Counted from the stretch's first letter, positions 25,317 through 33,877 are shown. The stretch is DNA of 64,000 bases from Streptomyces fumanus (GCF_014655295.1 NZ_BNBI01000011.1:124001-188000), one strand, 5' to 3'. Notes: generated by a model from the sequence alone, not told the origin. Program-made: numbers and translations.

Positions 25317-26309
25317 GTGAGTGCCGCCGACATCAAATCAGCCGAACCGGAGGTGTCCGGCCCGCGGGCGCGTCCCAGTGACGGCCCGGCACCGTCCGCG
25401 CCCCGCAGAACCCGGTGGACGAACGGGCCCCTGCTGCCCTACCTGCTGATCGCCCCGGCGGTCGTGGCACTCGCCGCGGTGTTCGTCTGGCCGCTGATCA
25501 AGACCGTCGTCATGTCCTTCCAGGACGTCGGCCGACGGGAACTGTGGACCGGAGACGCCGCCGAGTGGGTCGGCTTCGAGCAGTTCACCAACATCCTCGG
25601 CGACGGCGAGTTCTACGACGTCCTGTGGCGGACCGTGCTGTTCATGGTCGTGTGCGTGGTCGCCACCATGGCCATCGGCCTCTTCCTCGCTCACTCCATG
25701 CAGCGCATGACCAAGGCGGTACGGCTGCTGCTGACCGGCGCGCTGATTGCGGCCTGGTCGCTGCCGCTGCTGGTCGCCACCTCGATCTTCCGCTGGTTCG
25801 CCGACTCCGACTACGGCGTCGCCAACATGGTGCTGACCAAGTACTTCGGCATGGACTACCAGGGCCACAACTGGTGGCTCGACCCCAAGCAGGGCTTCTT
25901 CATGATCGGCGCGGTGGTGGTGTGGGGCGCGGTGCCCTTCGTCGCCGTCACCCTGTACGCGGCGCTCACCCAGGTACCGGCCGAACTGGAGGAGGCCGCC
26001 GAACTCGACGGCGCCGGACGCGCCGGCGTCTTCCGCTACGTCACCTGGCCGGTGATCAAGCCGGTCTTCCAGATGGTGGCCACGCTCTCGGTGATCTGGG
26101 ACTTCAACGTCTTCGGCCAGGTCTTCCTGATGCGCGGCAACAAGCCCGAACCCGAGTACAACCTCCTCGGCCTGTACTCCTACGAGAAGGCGTTCGAGTC
26201 CAACTCCTTCAGCCAGGGCGCCGCCATCGCGCTGATCACCGTGCTGCTCCTGTCCGGCGTGGCCGTCTACTACCTGCGCCAGTTGCTCAAGATCGGAGAG
26301 GTCGAGTGA
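25317..26309 (+). CDS. dasB: DasB, chitobiose ABC transporter permease (MalF type)
   Basis: 330 residues from the GTG at 25317, preceded by GGAAGG. Six membrane helices, the first at about 42-65. The EAA loop that contacts the ATPase is visible as EEAAELDGAGRAGVFRYVTWP. The N-terminal 35 residues are a Pro/Ser/Ala-rich cytoplasmic extension. It forms the heterodimeric channel with DasC; there is no ATPase gene here, consistent with use of the general ATPase MsiK. dasC starts inside its stop codon (GTGA overlap). Confidence 0.95.
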   Translation: MSAADIKSAEPEVSGPRARPSDGPAPSAPRRTRWTNGPLLPYLLIAPAVVALAAVFVWPLIKTVVMSFQDVGRRELWTGDAAEWVGFEQFTNILGDGEFYDVLWRTVLFMVVCVVATMAIGLFLAHSMQRMTKAVRLLLTGALIAAWSLPLLVATSIFRWFADSDYGVANMVLTKYFGMDYQGHNWWLDPKQGFFMIGAVVVWGAVPFVAVTLYAALTQVPAELEEAAELDGAGRAGVFRYVTWPVIKPVFQMVATLSVIWDFNVFGQVFLMRGNKPEPEYNLLGLYSYEKAFESNSFSQGAAIALITVLLLSGVAVYYLRQLLKIGEVE

Positions 26310-27181
26310 GTGACACGACCGCCACCCGCGCCCCGGCGTCCCCCTACCGGCCCGACCGCAAGAAGCGCAGCCGGCACTTCTACAACGCCGTGGGACTCGT
26401 CGCCTTCGTCGTGATGGCCTTCCCGGTCTACTGGCTGATCGTCAGCTCCCTGCGGACCAACGCCGAGATCCGCTCCTACGACCAGAAGCTCTGGCCGACC
26501 TCCCTGACCTTCGACAACTTCCGCCGGGCGATCGACGCGCCCAACTTCGGCACCGCCATCCAGTCCAGCCTGATCATCTGCGTGACCGCCGTCGTCGGCG
26601 CGATGGTGCTCTCCACCATCGCCGCCTTCGCCATCGGCCGGTTCCGCTTCGCCGGCCGCAAGGTCTTCATGATCGTGCTGCTGGTGGTGCAGTTGCTGCC
26701 GCCCACCGCGATGCTCATCCCGCTCTACATCCAGTTGAACGACCTGGGCGCGATCAACGAGTACTGGGGCGTCATCGTCATCTACCTGGTCTCCACGCTG
26801 CCGTTCGCCACCTGGATGATCCGCGGCTTCGTGGTGAACATCCCGCTGGAGCTGGAGGAGGCCGCGATGGTCGACGGCTGCTCCCGGATGGGCGCCTTCT
26901 GGCGGGTGGTCTTCCCGCTGCTCGCGCCCGGCCTCGCCGCCGCGTCGATCTTCTCCCTCATCAACGCCTGGAACGAGTACCTGCTGGCCTACATCGTGCT
27001 CCAGGACAACGACAAATACACGCTCAACGTCTGGCTCATGAACTTCACCACCTCCCGCGGCACGGACTACGGCGCCCTGATGGCCGCCTCCACGCTGATC
27101 GCGATACCGGTGGTCGCCTTCTTCATGATCGTCCAGAAGAAGATGGCCGCCGGGCTCACCTCCGGCGCCGTGAAGGGATGA
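26306..27181 (+). CDS. dasC: DasC, chitobiose ABC transporter permease (MalG type)
   Basis: 291 residues; the GTG start overlaps the dasB stop. Six membrane helices and the EAA loop ELEEAAMVDGCSRMGAFWRVVFP. It partners DasB. The TGA is followed after 10 nt by dasD, so transporter and intracellular glycosidase are one operon. The short basic N-terminus (RPDRKKRSRHFY) is cytoplasmic. Confidence 0.95.
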   Translation: MSDTTATRAPASPYRPDRKKRSRHFYNAVGLVAFVVMAFPVYWLIVSSLRTNAEIRSYDQKLWPTSLTFDNFRRAIDAPNFGTAIQSSLIICVTAVVGAMVLSTIAAFAIGRFRFAGRKVFMIVLLVVQLLPPTAMLIPLYIQLNDLGAINEYWGVIVIYLVSTLPFATWMIRGFVVNIPLELEEAAMVDGCSRMGAFWRVVFPLLAPGLAAASIFSLINAWNEYLLAYIVLQDNDKYTLNVWLMNFTTSRGTDYGALMAASTLIAIPVVAFFMIVQKKMAAGLTSGAVKG

Positions 27182-27191
27182 CGCCGACCCG

Positions 27192-28682
27192 ATGACGACA
27201 CTGACCCAGGGCACCGACACCCTCACCCGCAACGCGCTGACCGTCCTCCAGCCCGGCTTCACCGGCACCACCGCCCCCGACTGGCTGCTGCGCCGGCTCG
27301 GCGAGGGCCTCGCGGCCGTCGCCCTGTTCGGCCGCAACGTCGCCTCCGCCGAGCAGGTCGCCGCGCTCACCGCCAAGCTGCGCGCCGAACGCGACGACGT
27401 GCTGGTCGCCATCGACGAGGAGGGCGGCGACGTCACCCGTCTGGAGGTGCGCACCGGCTCCTCCTTCCCCGGCAACCACGCGCTCGGCGCGGTCGACGAC
27501 GTGGAGCTGACCCGGGGCGTCGCCGCCGAACTGGGCCGCCGCCTCGCCGCCTGCGGCGTGAACCTCGACTGGGCCCCGTCCGCCGACGTCAACGCCAACC
27601 CCGACAACCCGGTGATCGGCGTACGGTCCTTCGGCGCCGACCCCGCCCTGGTCGCCCGGCACACCGCCGCCTACGTCACCGGCCTGCAGTCGGCGGGTGT
27701 GGCCGCCTGCACCAAGCACTTCCCCGGCCACGGCGACACCGCCGTCGACTCCCACCACGCGGTGCCGCGCATCGACGCCGACGCCACCGTGCTGGCCGAA
27801 CGCGACCTGGTGCCGTTCCGCGCGGCGATCGAGGCCGGCACCCGGGCGGTGATGAGCGCCCACATCCTCGCCCCGGCCCTGGACCCGGACCACCCGGGCA
27901 CCCTCTCCCGGCGGATCCTCATCGAACTCCTCCGCGGCGAACTGGGCTACGACGGCCTGATCGTCACCGACGGCATCGAGATGCGGGCCATCGCCGGCAC
28001 CTACGGCATCGAACACGGCAGCGTCCTCGCCATCGCGGCCGGCGCCGACGCCATCTGCGTGGGCGGCGGCCTCTCCGACGAGGAGACCGTACGCAGGCTG
28101 CGCGACGCCCTGGTCGCCGCCGTCCGCTCCGGCGAACTGCCCGAGGAACGCCTCGCCGACGCCGCCGAGCGCGTCCGCGCCCTGGCCCGCTGGACCTCGG
28201 CCACCGCCGCCGCGGGCCGCGCCCTCGCCGCCGACGAGGAGGTCGGCCTGCGCGCCGCCCGCCGCGCCCTGCGCGTCACCGGCGCCGCCGGCTTCACCCC
28301 GCTCACCGCACCGCCCTTCGTCGCCTCCCTCACCCCCGCTCCCAACATCGCCGTCGGCAACGAGACCCCCTGGGGCGTCGCCGCCGAACTCCTCCGTCTC
28401 CTCCCCGGCACCGAGACCGGCGGCTTCTCCGGCCCCGGCGCCGGCGAAGAGGTACTGCGGGCGGCCGGTGACCGCCGGGTGGTGGCCGTCGTCCGCGACG
28501 AACACCGCCACCCCTGGATGGCCGCCGCCCTGGACACCCTGCTGGCCGCCCGCCCCGACACCGTCGTGGTCGAGATGGGCATCCCCCAGGCCCCGCCCCG
28601 CGGCGCCCTCCACCTGGCCACGCACGGCGCCGCCAGGGTGTGCGGCCGGGCGGCGGCGGAGGTGCTGACGGGTGGGGAGTGA
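27192..28682 (+). CDS. dasD: DasD, beta-N-acetylglucosaminidase (GH3, NagZ-like)
   Basis: 496 residues without a signal peptide, so intracellular. GH3 N-acetylglucosaminidase motifs: KHFPGHGDT (175-183) with the Asp-His dyad DSHH (His188) used as acid/base, and the nucleophile Asp260 in VTDGIEM. It splits imported chitobiose to GlcNAc. The C-terminal 150 residues form a second domain of the longer GH3 type. It is the last gene of the dasABCD unit and is followed by tandem repeats and a bidirectional terminator. Confidence 0.92.
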   Translation: MTTLTQGTDTLTRNALTVLQPGFTGTTAPDWLLRRLGEGLAAVALFGRNVASAEQVAALTAKLRAERDDVLVAIDEEGGDVTRLEVRTGSSFPGNHALGAVDDVELTRGVAAELGRRLAACGVNLDWAPSADVNANPDNPVIGVRSFGADPALVARHTAAYVTGLQSAGVAACTKHFPGHGDTAVDSHHAVPRIDADATVLAERDLVPFRAAIEAGTRAVMSAHILAPALDPDHPGTLSRRILIELLRGELGYDGLIVTDGIEMRAIAGTYGIEHGSVLAIAAGADAICVGGGLSDEETVRRLRDALVAAVRSGELPEERLADAAERVRALARWTSATAAAGRALAADEEVGLRAARRALRVTGAAGFTPLTAPPFVASLTPAPNIAVGNETPWGVAAELLRLLPGTETGGFSGPGAGEEVLRAAGDRRVVAVVRDEHRHPWMAAALDTLLAARPDTVVVEMGIPQAPPRGALHLATHGAARVCGRAAAEVLTGGE

Positions 28683-28710
28683 CGGGGTCTGACCTGACGG
28701 GGGAGTGACG

Positions 28711-28865
28711 CGTCCCGGCCGGGGAGCGGCGCGGCCCGTTCCGGCCCGGGAGTGGCGCGACCTCTCCCGGCTGGGGAGCGGTGCAGCCCGTTGCGGTCGG
28801 GAAGCGGCACGGCCCATCCCGCCCGGGGGCGACGCGACCCGCCCCGCCCGGAAAGCGGCACAACC
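28711..28865. repeat. Degenerate 26-bp tandem repeat, six units
   Basis: Units of 26, 26, 26, 26, 25 and 26 bp starting at 28711, 28737, 28763, 28789, 28815 and 28840. Each resembles CGTCCCGGCCGGGGAGCGGC followed by GCGGCC. It lies in the tail-to-tail gap between dasD and nagB; no gene is seen. Confidence 0.8.
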
Positions 28866-28897
28866 CGCCTCGCCGCAAGGCCGCTCACCCCACGACA

Positions 28898-28929
28898 AAG
28901 GCGCCGATCCCCACCGGGACCGGCGCCTT
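28898..28929. terminator. Bidirectional terminator between dasD and nagB
   Basis: AAGGCGCCG (28898-28906) with CGGCGCCTT (28921-28929). Confidence 0.75.
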
Positions 28930-28948
28930 CGCCCTGTGCGGGGCGGGG

Positions 28949-29734
28949 TTAGATCCCCTGCCAGTCCGGCTTGTTGGCGTACGTGTGCCGGAAGTAGTCG
29001 GCGAGCTTCAGCTTGGACGCGGCGGGCTCGTCGACGACCACGGTGGCGTGCGGGTGGAGCTGCAGTGCCGAGGCGGGGCACACCGCGGCGACCGGTCCCT
29101 CCACCGTCGCGGCGACCGCGTCCGCCTTGCCCTCGCCGGTGGCGAGCAGCACCAGGTGCCGGGCCTCCAGGATGGTGCCGATGCCCTGTGTGATCACGTG
29201 GTGCGGGACCTGCGCGATGTCGCCGTCGAAGAAGCGGGCGTTGTCCACCCGGGTCTGCTCGGTCAGCGTTTTGATCCGGGTCCGCGAGGCCAGCGAGGAA
29301 CAGGGCTCGTTGAAGCCGATGTGCCCGTCGGTCCCGATGCCCAGCAACTGCAGGTCCACCCCGCCGGCCCCGGCCAGCGCCCGGTCGTACGCCTCGCACG
29401 CGGCCTGCACGTCGGCGGCCGTGCCGTCGGGGCCCATGAATGCGTCCATCCCGATCCCGAGCGGCTCCAGCACCTCCCGCCGCAGCACCGACCGGTACGA
29501 CTCGGGGTGCTCCGCCGGGAGCCCCACGTACTCGTCGAGCTGGGCTATCCGTGCCCGCGAGGTGTCCACGGCACCGGCGCGCACCTTGGCCGCCAGCGCC
29601 TCGTACACGGGCAGCGGCGTCGAGCCGGTGGCCACCCCGAGCAGGGCGTCGGGCTTGCGCCTGAGCAGCTCCGCCATGGCCTCGGCGATCAGCTCGCCGC
29701 CCGCCCTGGCGTCCGGAACGATGACAACTTCCAC
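28949..29734 (-). CDS. nagB: Glucosamine-6-phosphate deaminase
   Basis: 261 residues. Converts glucosamine-6-P to fructose-6-P and ammonia, the step that feeds GlcNAc into glycolysis. Family motifs are intact: GVATGSTPLPVYEAL (phosphate site), QLDEYVGL with catalytic Asp, and GIGTDGHIGFNEP. A DasR operator lies about 55 bp upstream, so it is part of the DasR regulon together with the convergent das operon. Confidence 0.97.
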   Translation of the reverse strand: MEVVIVPDARAGGELIAEAMAELLRRKPDALLGVATGSTPLPVYEALAAKVRAGAVDTSRARIAQLDEYVGLPAEHPESYRSVLRREVLEPLGIGMDAFMGPDGTAADVQAACEAYDRALAGAGGVDLQLLGIGTDGHIGFNEPCSSLASRTRIKTLTEQTRVDNARFFDGDIAQVPHHVITQGIGTILEARHLVLLATGEGKADAVAATVEGPVAAVCPASALQLHPHATVVVDEPAASKLKLADYFRHTYANKPDWQGI

Positions 29735-29787
29735 GCTGGCCTGCCGTTCTGAAGAGGGGACTGGAGAACACCCCGGGAAGGGCTCTG

Positions 29788-29799
29788 TGGTTTAGACCA
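29788..29799. promoter_or_regulatory. DasR operator (dre) upstream of nagB
   Basis: TGGTTTAGACCA, one mismatch from the dre core TGGTCTAGACCA. Confidence 0.85.
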
Positions 29800-29950
29800 A
29801 TCTAACAGAGCGGCGCCTTCCCTCCCAGGTTCCCCGGGCCCCCGACCGGCCGCCACCGCACGGCGGACGCGCCCCCGGCCGCGACCTCCGGCCCCCGGCG
29901 CCCGGCCCCGGCTCCCGGTGCTCGGCCCCCAGTTCCCGACCCCCGGCGCC

Positions 29951-30703
29951 CTACGGCAGCGAACCCCCCGTCGCGTCCACCCAGCTCCCCGTGACCCACC
30001 GGCCGGCGTCCGAGGCCAGGAAGGCGACCACGTCGGCCACCTCCGCCGGGCTGCCCACCCCGCCGAGCGCCGAGAACGCCGCCGCCCGGGCCCAGCCGCC
30101 CTCGGTGCCGTGCAGCATCGGGGCGGTGTTGTCGGTGTCGATGATCCCGGGCGCCACCGAGTTCACCGTGATGCCCCGGGGGCCCAGCACCTTGGACAGG
30201 TCGCGGGAGAAGACGTCCAGCGCGCCCTTGGTCATCGCGTAGGCGATGTTGTCCGGCATCAGGGCGGTGCGGGCCAGGCCCGAGGAGATGTTGATGATCC
30301 GCCCGCCGTCGCGGAGCCGCCGGATGCCGTGCTGGACGAGGAAGAAGGGCGCCTTCACGTTCACCGCGAAGACCTGGTCGTACTCCTCCTCCGTTATCTC
30401 CTTGATCGGCCGGGCGCTGCCGATCCCCGCGTTGTTCACCAGGATGTCCAGTCCGTCCGCGTGCCGGTCGAACTCCGCCCACAGCGCCTCGGCGTCCCCC
30501 GGCCGGCCCAGCTCCGCGCCGATGGCGAACGCCGAGCCGCCCGCCTCCTCGATGGCGGCGACCGTCTCCTTCGCCGCCGCCTCGCTCCTGCCGTAGTGCA
30601 CCGCGACCCGGGCGCCGTCCCGCCCCAGCCGCTCGGCGATCCCCCGCCCGATGCCCCTGCTCGCGCCCGTGACCAGCGCCGTCCTGCCCGTGAGCACGCC
30701 CAT
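29951..30703 (-). CDS. SDR-family oxidoreductase
   Basis: 250 residues, a classical short-chain dehydrogenase. Cofactor motif TGASRGIG (13-20), NNAG near residue 90, and the Ser...Tyr-x-x-x-Lys triad in INISSG and YAMTKGA. The residues after the second strand (HYGRSEAAA) suggest NADP(H). The substrate is unknown. It is divergent from a TetR gene with two near-identical palindromes in the gap, so it is probably that repressor's target. Confidence 0.9.
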   Translation of the reverse strand: MGVLTGRTALVTGASRGIGRGIAERLGRDGARVAVHYGRSEAAAKETVAAIEEAGGSAFAIGAELGRPGDAEALWAEFDRHADGLDILVNNAGIGSARPIKEITEEEYDQVFAVNVKAPFFLVQHGIRRLRDGGRIINISSGLARTALMPDNIAYAMTKGALDVFSRDLSKVLGPRGITVNSVAPGIIDTDNTAPMLHGTEGGWARAAAFSALGGVGSPAEVADVVAFLASDAGRWVTGSWVDATGGSLP

Positions 30704-30725
30704 GGTGCCGCCCCCTTCAAATCTC

Positions 30726-30785
30726 TAGCGGTCGCTACAGAAAAAACCGTACAACACTCCGGCGGCCTTTCTCTAGTGCTCGCTA
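30726..30785. promoter_or_regulatory. Two near-identical palindromic operators between SDR and TetR genes
   Basis: TAGCGGTCGCTA (30726-30737) and TAGTGCTCGCTA (30774-30785), 48 bp apart. Each lies close to one of the two start codons. Confidence 0.75.
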
Positions 30786-30797
30786 TAAAATCCACCC

Positions 30798-31403
30798 ATG
30801 GCAACCGCACCCGGCCGCGGCCGTGGCCGCCCCCGCTCCTTCGACCGCGCCACCGCCCTGGAGAAGGCGCTGATGGCCTTCTGGGAACACGGCTACGAGG
30901 CCACGTCCGTCGCCGACCTCACCCGGGTCATGGACATCGGCGCCCCCAGCCTCTACGCCGCCTTCGGCGACAAGCGCTCGCTGTTCGAGGAGGTCGTCGC
31001 GGAGTACGGCAGCCGCTACGGCTCCTTCACCGACCGCGCCCTCGCCGAGGAGCCCACCGCCCGCGCCGCCGTGGAACGCGCCCTGCGCCAGGCCGCCGTC
31101 GAGTACACGCTCCCCGGCCGCCCGCACGGCTGCCTCGTCGTCCACGCGGCCACCAACTGCTCCACGCCCGAGGTCGAACAGTTCCTGCGCGACCGGCGCA
31201 ACGCCAACATCGCCGCGTTCGAGAGCCGGATACGGGCCGACGTCGCCGCGGGCGTCCTGCCGGCGGACACCGACGCCGCCGCCCTGGCCCGGCACACCGG
31301 CGCCATGATCCAGGGCATGTCCCAGCAGGCGCGCGACGGCGCGAGCCGGGCGGAGCTGGAGGCGCTCGTCGAAATTGCCCTGTCCGTCTGGCCCCGCTCA
31401 TGA
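30798..31403 (+). CDS. TetR-family regulator
   Basis: 201 residues. N-terminal basic arm (GRGRGRPRSFD) and TetR helix-turn-helix (about 15-60, with LTRVMDIGAPSLYAAFGDKRSL). The C-terminal domain with PHGCLVVHAATNCS resembles the TetR_C_16/AcrR-like group that senses small electrophiles or drugs. It is divergent from the SDR gene and shares the twin operators, one of which is 13 bp from its start. The expected role is repression of itself and the SDR gene. Confidence 0.88.
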   Translation: MATAPGRGRGRPRSFDRATALEKALMAFWEHGYEATSVADLTRVMDIGAPSLYAAFGDKRSLFEEVVAEYGSRYGSFTDRALAEEPTARAAVERALRQAAVEYTLPGRPHGCLVVHAATNCSTPEVEQFLRDRRNANIAAFESRIRADVAAGVLPADTDAAALARHTGAMIQGMSQQARDGASRAELEALVEIALSVWPRS

Positions 31404-31498
31404 GCCGACGGGGTTACTCTGCTGCTGGGTGTTCGGGCGTCCGAGCAGTCGGCGGAATGTGACAAGAACGGACGCGTCCGCCGCATGGACACCGATAG

Positions 31499-31510
31499 TG
31501 GTCTAGTCCA
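31499..31510. promoter_or_regulatory. DasR operator (dre) in the TetR-pdtaS intergenic region
   Basis: TGGTCTAGTCCA flanked by AG and CAA, identical in core to the dasR-upstream site. It is 380 bp from the next start codon, so it does not obviously serve the kinase gene. Confidence 0.8.
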
Positions 31511-31740
31511 CAATGGCCACGGGTCGTTCGAACACCGAGCACCTCACGTCAGGCTTCCGCCTTCCCCGCACAGGAGGGCGGACCGAGGAACCGGGCTCTC
31601 TGCCCTGACTGCCCCGGCTCCTCGACCTTCGGCCGACCGGGACCGCACACCCCACGGCCGAATATTGCTCCGGGCTGCGGTGCCGGGAGGGTTGAGGGTC
31701 CCTCCCAGGCGCCGCGGCCCGCGGGTGTTCCCGGACCCGG
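31511..31740. ncRNA. Expected location of the conserved sRNA scr5239 (boundaries and strand not determined)
   Basis: This gap between a TetR gene and the PdtaS-like kinase corresponds to the S. coelicolor interval SCO5238-SCO5239, which encodes the 159-nt sRNA scr5239. I recall its expression as DasR-dependent. The dre at 31499 fits that. Strong stems are visible: CCGCCTTCC with GGAGGGCGG (31558-31582) and GAGGAACCGGG with CCCGGCTCCTC (about 31586-31621). I cannot confirm the sequence from memory, so this is a synteny-based call. No protein gene is supported in 31404-31889. Confidence 0.4.
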
Positions 31741-31744
31741 CCGA

Positions 31745-31842
31745 CCGGCCCGTACGCGGCCGGTGCTCGGCCTGTGCATGACCCGTACGCGGTCGGTGGC
31801 GCGGCCCGTACGCGGCCGGTGCCCGGTCGGTGCGCGGCCCGA
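31745..31842. repeat. Imperfect direct repeats in the pdtaS leader
   Basis: Three copies of CCCGTACGCGGCCGGTGC-like sequence, the first starting at about 31748, the others at about 31782 and 31805, directly before the pdtaS start. Confidence 0.6.
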
Positions 31843-31889
31843 AGTGGCCGGTTCCGATCGGTGTCCGAACCGGCGGGTACGCTCACCCC

Positions 31890-33365
31890 GTGCCCTCCAT
31901 GAACGAACTCGTGCGCCAGCACACCGCCCTGGACGACTCCGACCTCGAGTGGCTCCACCTGCTGGTCTCGGAGTGGCAGCTCCTCTCCGACCTCTCCTTC
32001 GCCGACCTGGTCCTGTGGGTGCCCACCCGCGACGGCACCCGGTACGTCTCGGTCGCCCAGATGCGGCCGAACACCGGCCCCACCTCGTACCAGGACGACA
32101 TGGTCGGCCATCTCGTCCCGCGCGGCCGGCGCCCCATGCTGGACGCGGCCCTGGACGAGGGCCGGATCGTGCGCGAGGGCGATCCGGAGTGGCGCGAGGA
32201 GGTCCCGGTCCGCGTCGAGTCGATCCCGGTACGGCGCCACGGGCGCGTGCTGGGCGTCATCGCCCGCAACACCAACCTGCTCACCGTGCGCACCCCGAGC
32301 CGACTGGAGCTGACGTACCTCCAGAGCGCCTCCGACCTGGCCCAGATGATCGCGGCCGGTTCCTTCCCGTTCGAGAACCAGCAGGTCGACATGGACGCCT
32401 CGCCGCGCGTCGGCGACGGTCTGATCCGGGTGGACGGCGACGGCATCGTCCAGTACGCCTCGCCGAACGCGCTGTCGGCGTACCACCGGATGGGCCTCGC
32501 GGCGGACCTGGTCGGCCATCACCTGGGCCGGACCACCGCCGAACTCGCCCCCTCGCGCGGCCCGGTGGACGAGGCGCTCGCCAAGGTGGCCAGCGGCTGG
32601 GCGCCACGCGAGTTCGAGATCGAGGCCAACGACGGCGTGATCCAGTTCCGCGCCATCCCGCTCAAGCCCAAGGGCACCCGCATCGGCTCGCTGGTACTGC
32701 TCCGGGACGTGACGGAACTGCGCCGCCGCGAACGCGAGTTGATCACCAAGGACGCCACCATCCGGGAGATCCACCACCGGGTGAAGAACAACCTCCAGAC
32801 GGTGGCCGCGCTGCTCCGCCTCCAGGCCCGCCGGATCGGCTCCGAACGCGGGCGCGAGGCGCTGGAGGAGGCCGTGCGCCGGGTGGGGTCGATCGCCATC
32901 GTGCACGAGACGCTGTCCCAGAACCTGGACGAGCGGGTGGAGTTCGACGAGATCGCCGACCGGGTGCTGGCGATGGTCGCCGAGATCTCGCCGGGCAAGG
33001 TCACCGGCCGGCGCACCGGCCGCTTCGGCATCCTGGACGCCGAGGTCGCCACCCCGCTGTCGATGGTGTTGACCGAGATCCTGCAGAACGCGCTGGAGCA
33101 CGGTTTCCGCGAGGGCGACACCGGCACGGTCGAGGTCTCGGCGGTCCGCGGCGGCACCAGCAAGGAGGCCCGTCTGCTGGTCACCGTCCAGGACGACGGC
33201 GTCGGCCTGCCCGAGGGCTTCGACCCGCACCGCTCGGGCAACCTGGGCCTGCAGATCGTCCGCACCCTGGTGGAGGGCGAGCTGGGCGGCGCCTTCGACA
33301 TGGTCCCGGCCCCCGAGCGCGGCACCCGGGTGATCCTCGACATCCCGGTGCCCGCGCAGAAGTGA
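31890..33365 (+). CDS. pdtaS: PdtaS-like cytoplasmic sensor histidine kinase
   Basis: 491 residues from the GTG at 31890. Domain order: GAF-like sensor (about 1-150), PAS (about 165-280), HisKA_2 dimerisation helix with REIHHRVKNN (His295/His296) and HATPase_c with EILQNALEHGF and DDGVGLPEGFD. No membrane segment. Mycobacterial PdtaS phosphorylates PdtaR, an ANTAR RNA-binding antiterminator; the regulator gene is not adjacent here. The symbol is by family resemblance. The 3' end is duplicated just downstream. Confidence 0.88.
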   Translation: MPSMNELVRQHTALDDSDLEWLHLLVSEWQLLSDLSFADLVLWVPTRDGTRYVSVAQMRPNTGPTSYQDDMVGHLVPRGRRPMLDAALDEGRIVREGDPEWREEVPVRVESIPVRRHGRVLGVIARNTNLLTVRTPSRLELTYLQSASDLAQMIAAGSFPFENQQVDMDASPRVGDGLIRVDGDGIVQYASPNALSAYHRMGLAADLVGHHLGRTTAELAPSRGPVDEALAKVASGWAPREFEIEANDGVIQFRAIPLKPKGTRIGSLVLLRDVTELRRRERELITKDATIREIHHRVKNNLQTVAALLRLQARRIGSERGREALEEAVRRVGSIAIVHETLSQNLDERVEFDEIADRVLAMVAEISPGKVTGRRTGRFGILDAEVATPLSMVLTEILQNALEHGFREGDTGTVEVSAVRGGTSKEARLLVTVQDDGVGLPEGFDPHRSGNLGLQIVRTLVEGELGGAFDMVPAPERGTRVILDIPVPAQK

Positions 33366-33421
33366 GCCCGGCCGCTCACCGGACGGTATCCGCGCAGAAG
33401 TGAGCCCGGCCGCTCACCGGA
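33352..33421 (+). repeat. 32-bp direct duplication of the pdtaS 3' end
   Basis: Positions 33352-33383 and 33390-33421 are identical over 32 bp, including GCGCAGAAGTGA (the last codons and stop) and the inverted repeat GTGAGC-CCGGCC-GCTCAC. The second copy is followed by two copies of GTACGCAGCAA. Confidence 0.9.
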
Positions 33422-33448
33422 GAGTACGCAGCAAGTACGCAGCAAAAA

Positions 33449-33474
33449 GCCCCGGATCACCAGTGATCCGGGGC
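33449..33474 (+). terminator. Terminator after pdtaS
   Basis: GCCCCGGATCAC-CA-GTGATCCGGGGC, a perfect 12-bp stem preceded by AAAAA, so it may also act on the minus strand for wblE. Confidence 0.85.
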
Positions 33475-33619
33475 CAGTGCTCGCTGCTGCCCTTGGGGGT
33501 ACCCCTGGCTCGAAGAGCTTCGGGGAGCATCGGGGGTACTGCGCGCTGCGGCTCGGGGGCGGGAGATGCGTACTCGCTGTACGCGCCGCCAAGCTCAGGC
33601 TGTTTGCGGGGCGGGTGTG

Positions 33620-33877
33620 TCAGGCGGATGCCTGACGGGCCCGGTTGCGGGCGGCGCGGCGCTTCATGGCACGGCGCTCGTCCTCGCTGAGACCACCCCA
33701 GACGCCGGAGTCCTGACCGGACTCGAGCGCCCACTGCAGGCACTGCTCGATAACCGGGCAGCGACGGCAGACGGCCTTGGCTTCCTCGATCTGCAGCAGC
33801 GCAGGACCGGTGTTGCCGATGGGGAAGAAGAGCTCGGGGTCTTCCTCGCGGCAAACGGCGCGGTGACGCCAGTCCAT
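33620..33877 (-). CDS. wblE: WhiB-like Fe-S regulator WblE
   Basis: 85 residues. Four cysteines, Cys9, Cys37, Cys40 and Cys46, bind a [4Fe-4S] cluster, and the GVWGG turn (58-62) and basic tail RRAMKRRAARNRAR mark the WhiB family. Length and sequence fit the WblE/WhiB1 group, which binds the primary sigma factor and acts as an essential or near-essential transcription factor. AAGGAGAGG precedes the ATG. The upstream 300 bp is unusually long and probably regulatory. Confidence 0.93.
   Translation of the reverse strand: MDWRHRAVCREEDPELFFPIGNTGPALLQIEEAKAVCRRCPVIEQCLQWALESGQDSGVWGGLSEDERRAMKRRAARNRARQASA

Noticed and set aside
31503..33230. Long minus-strand frames opposite pdtaS
   Set aside because: Shadows of the kinase gene; no similarity seen.
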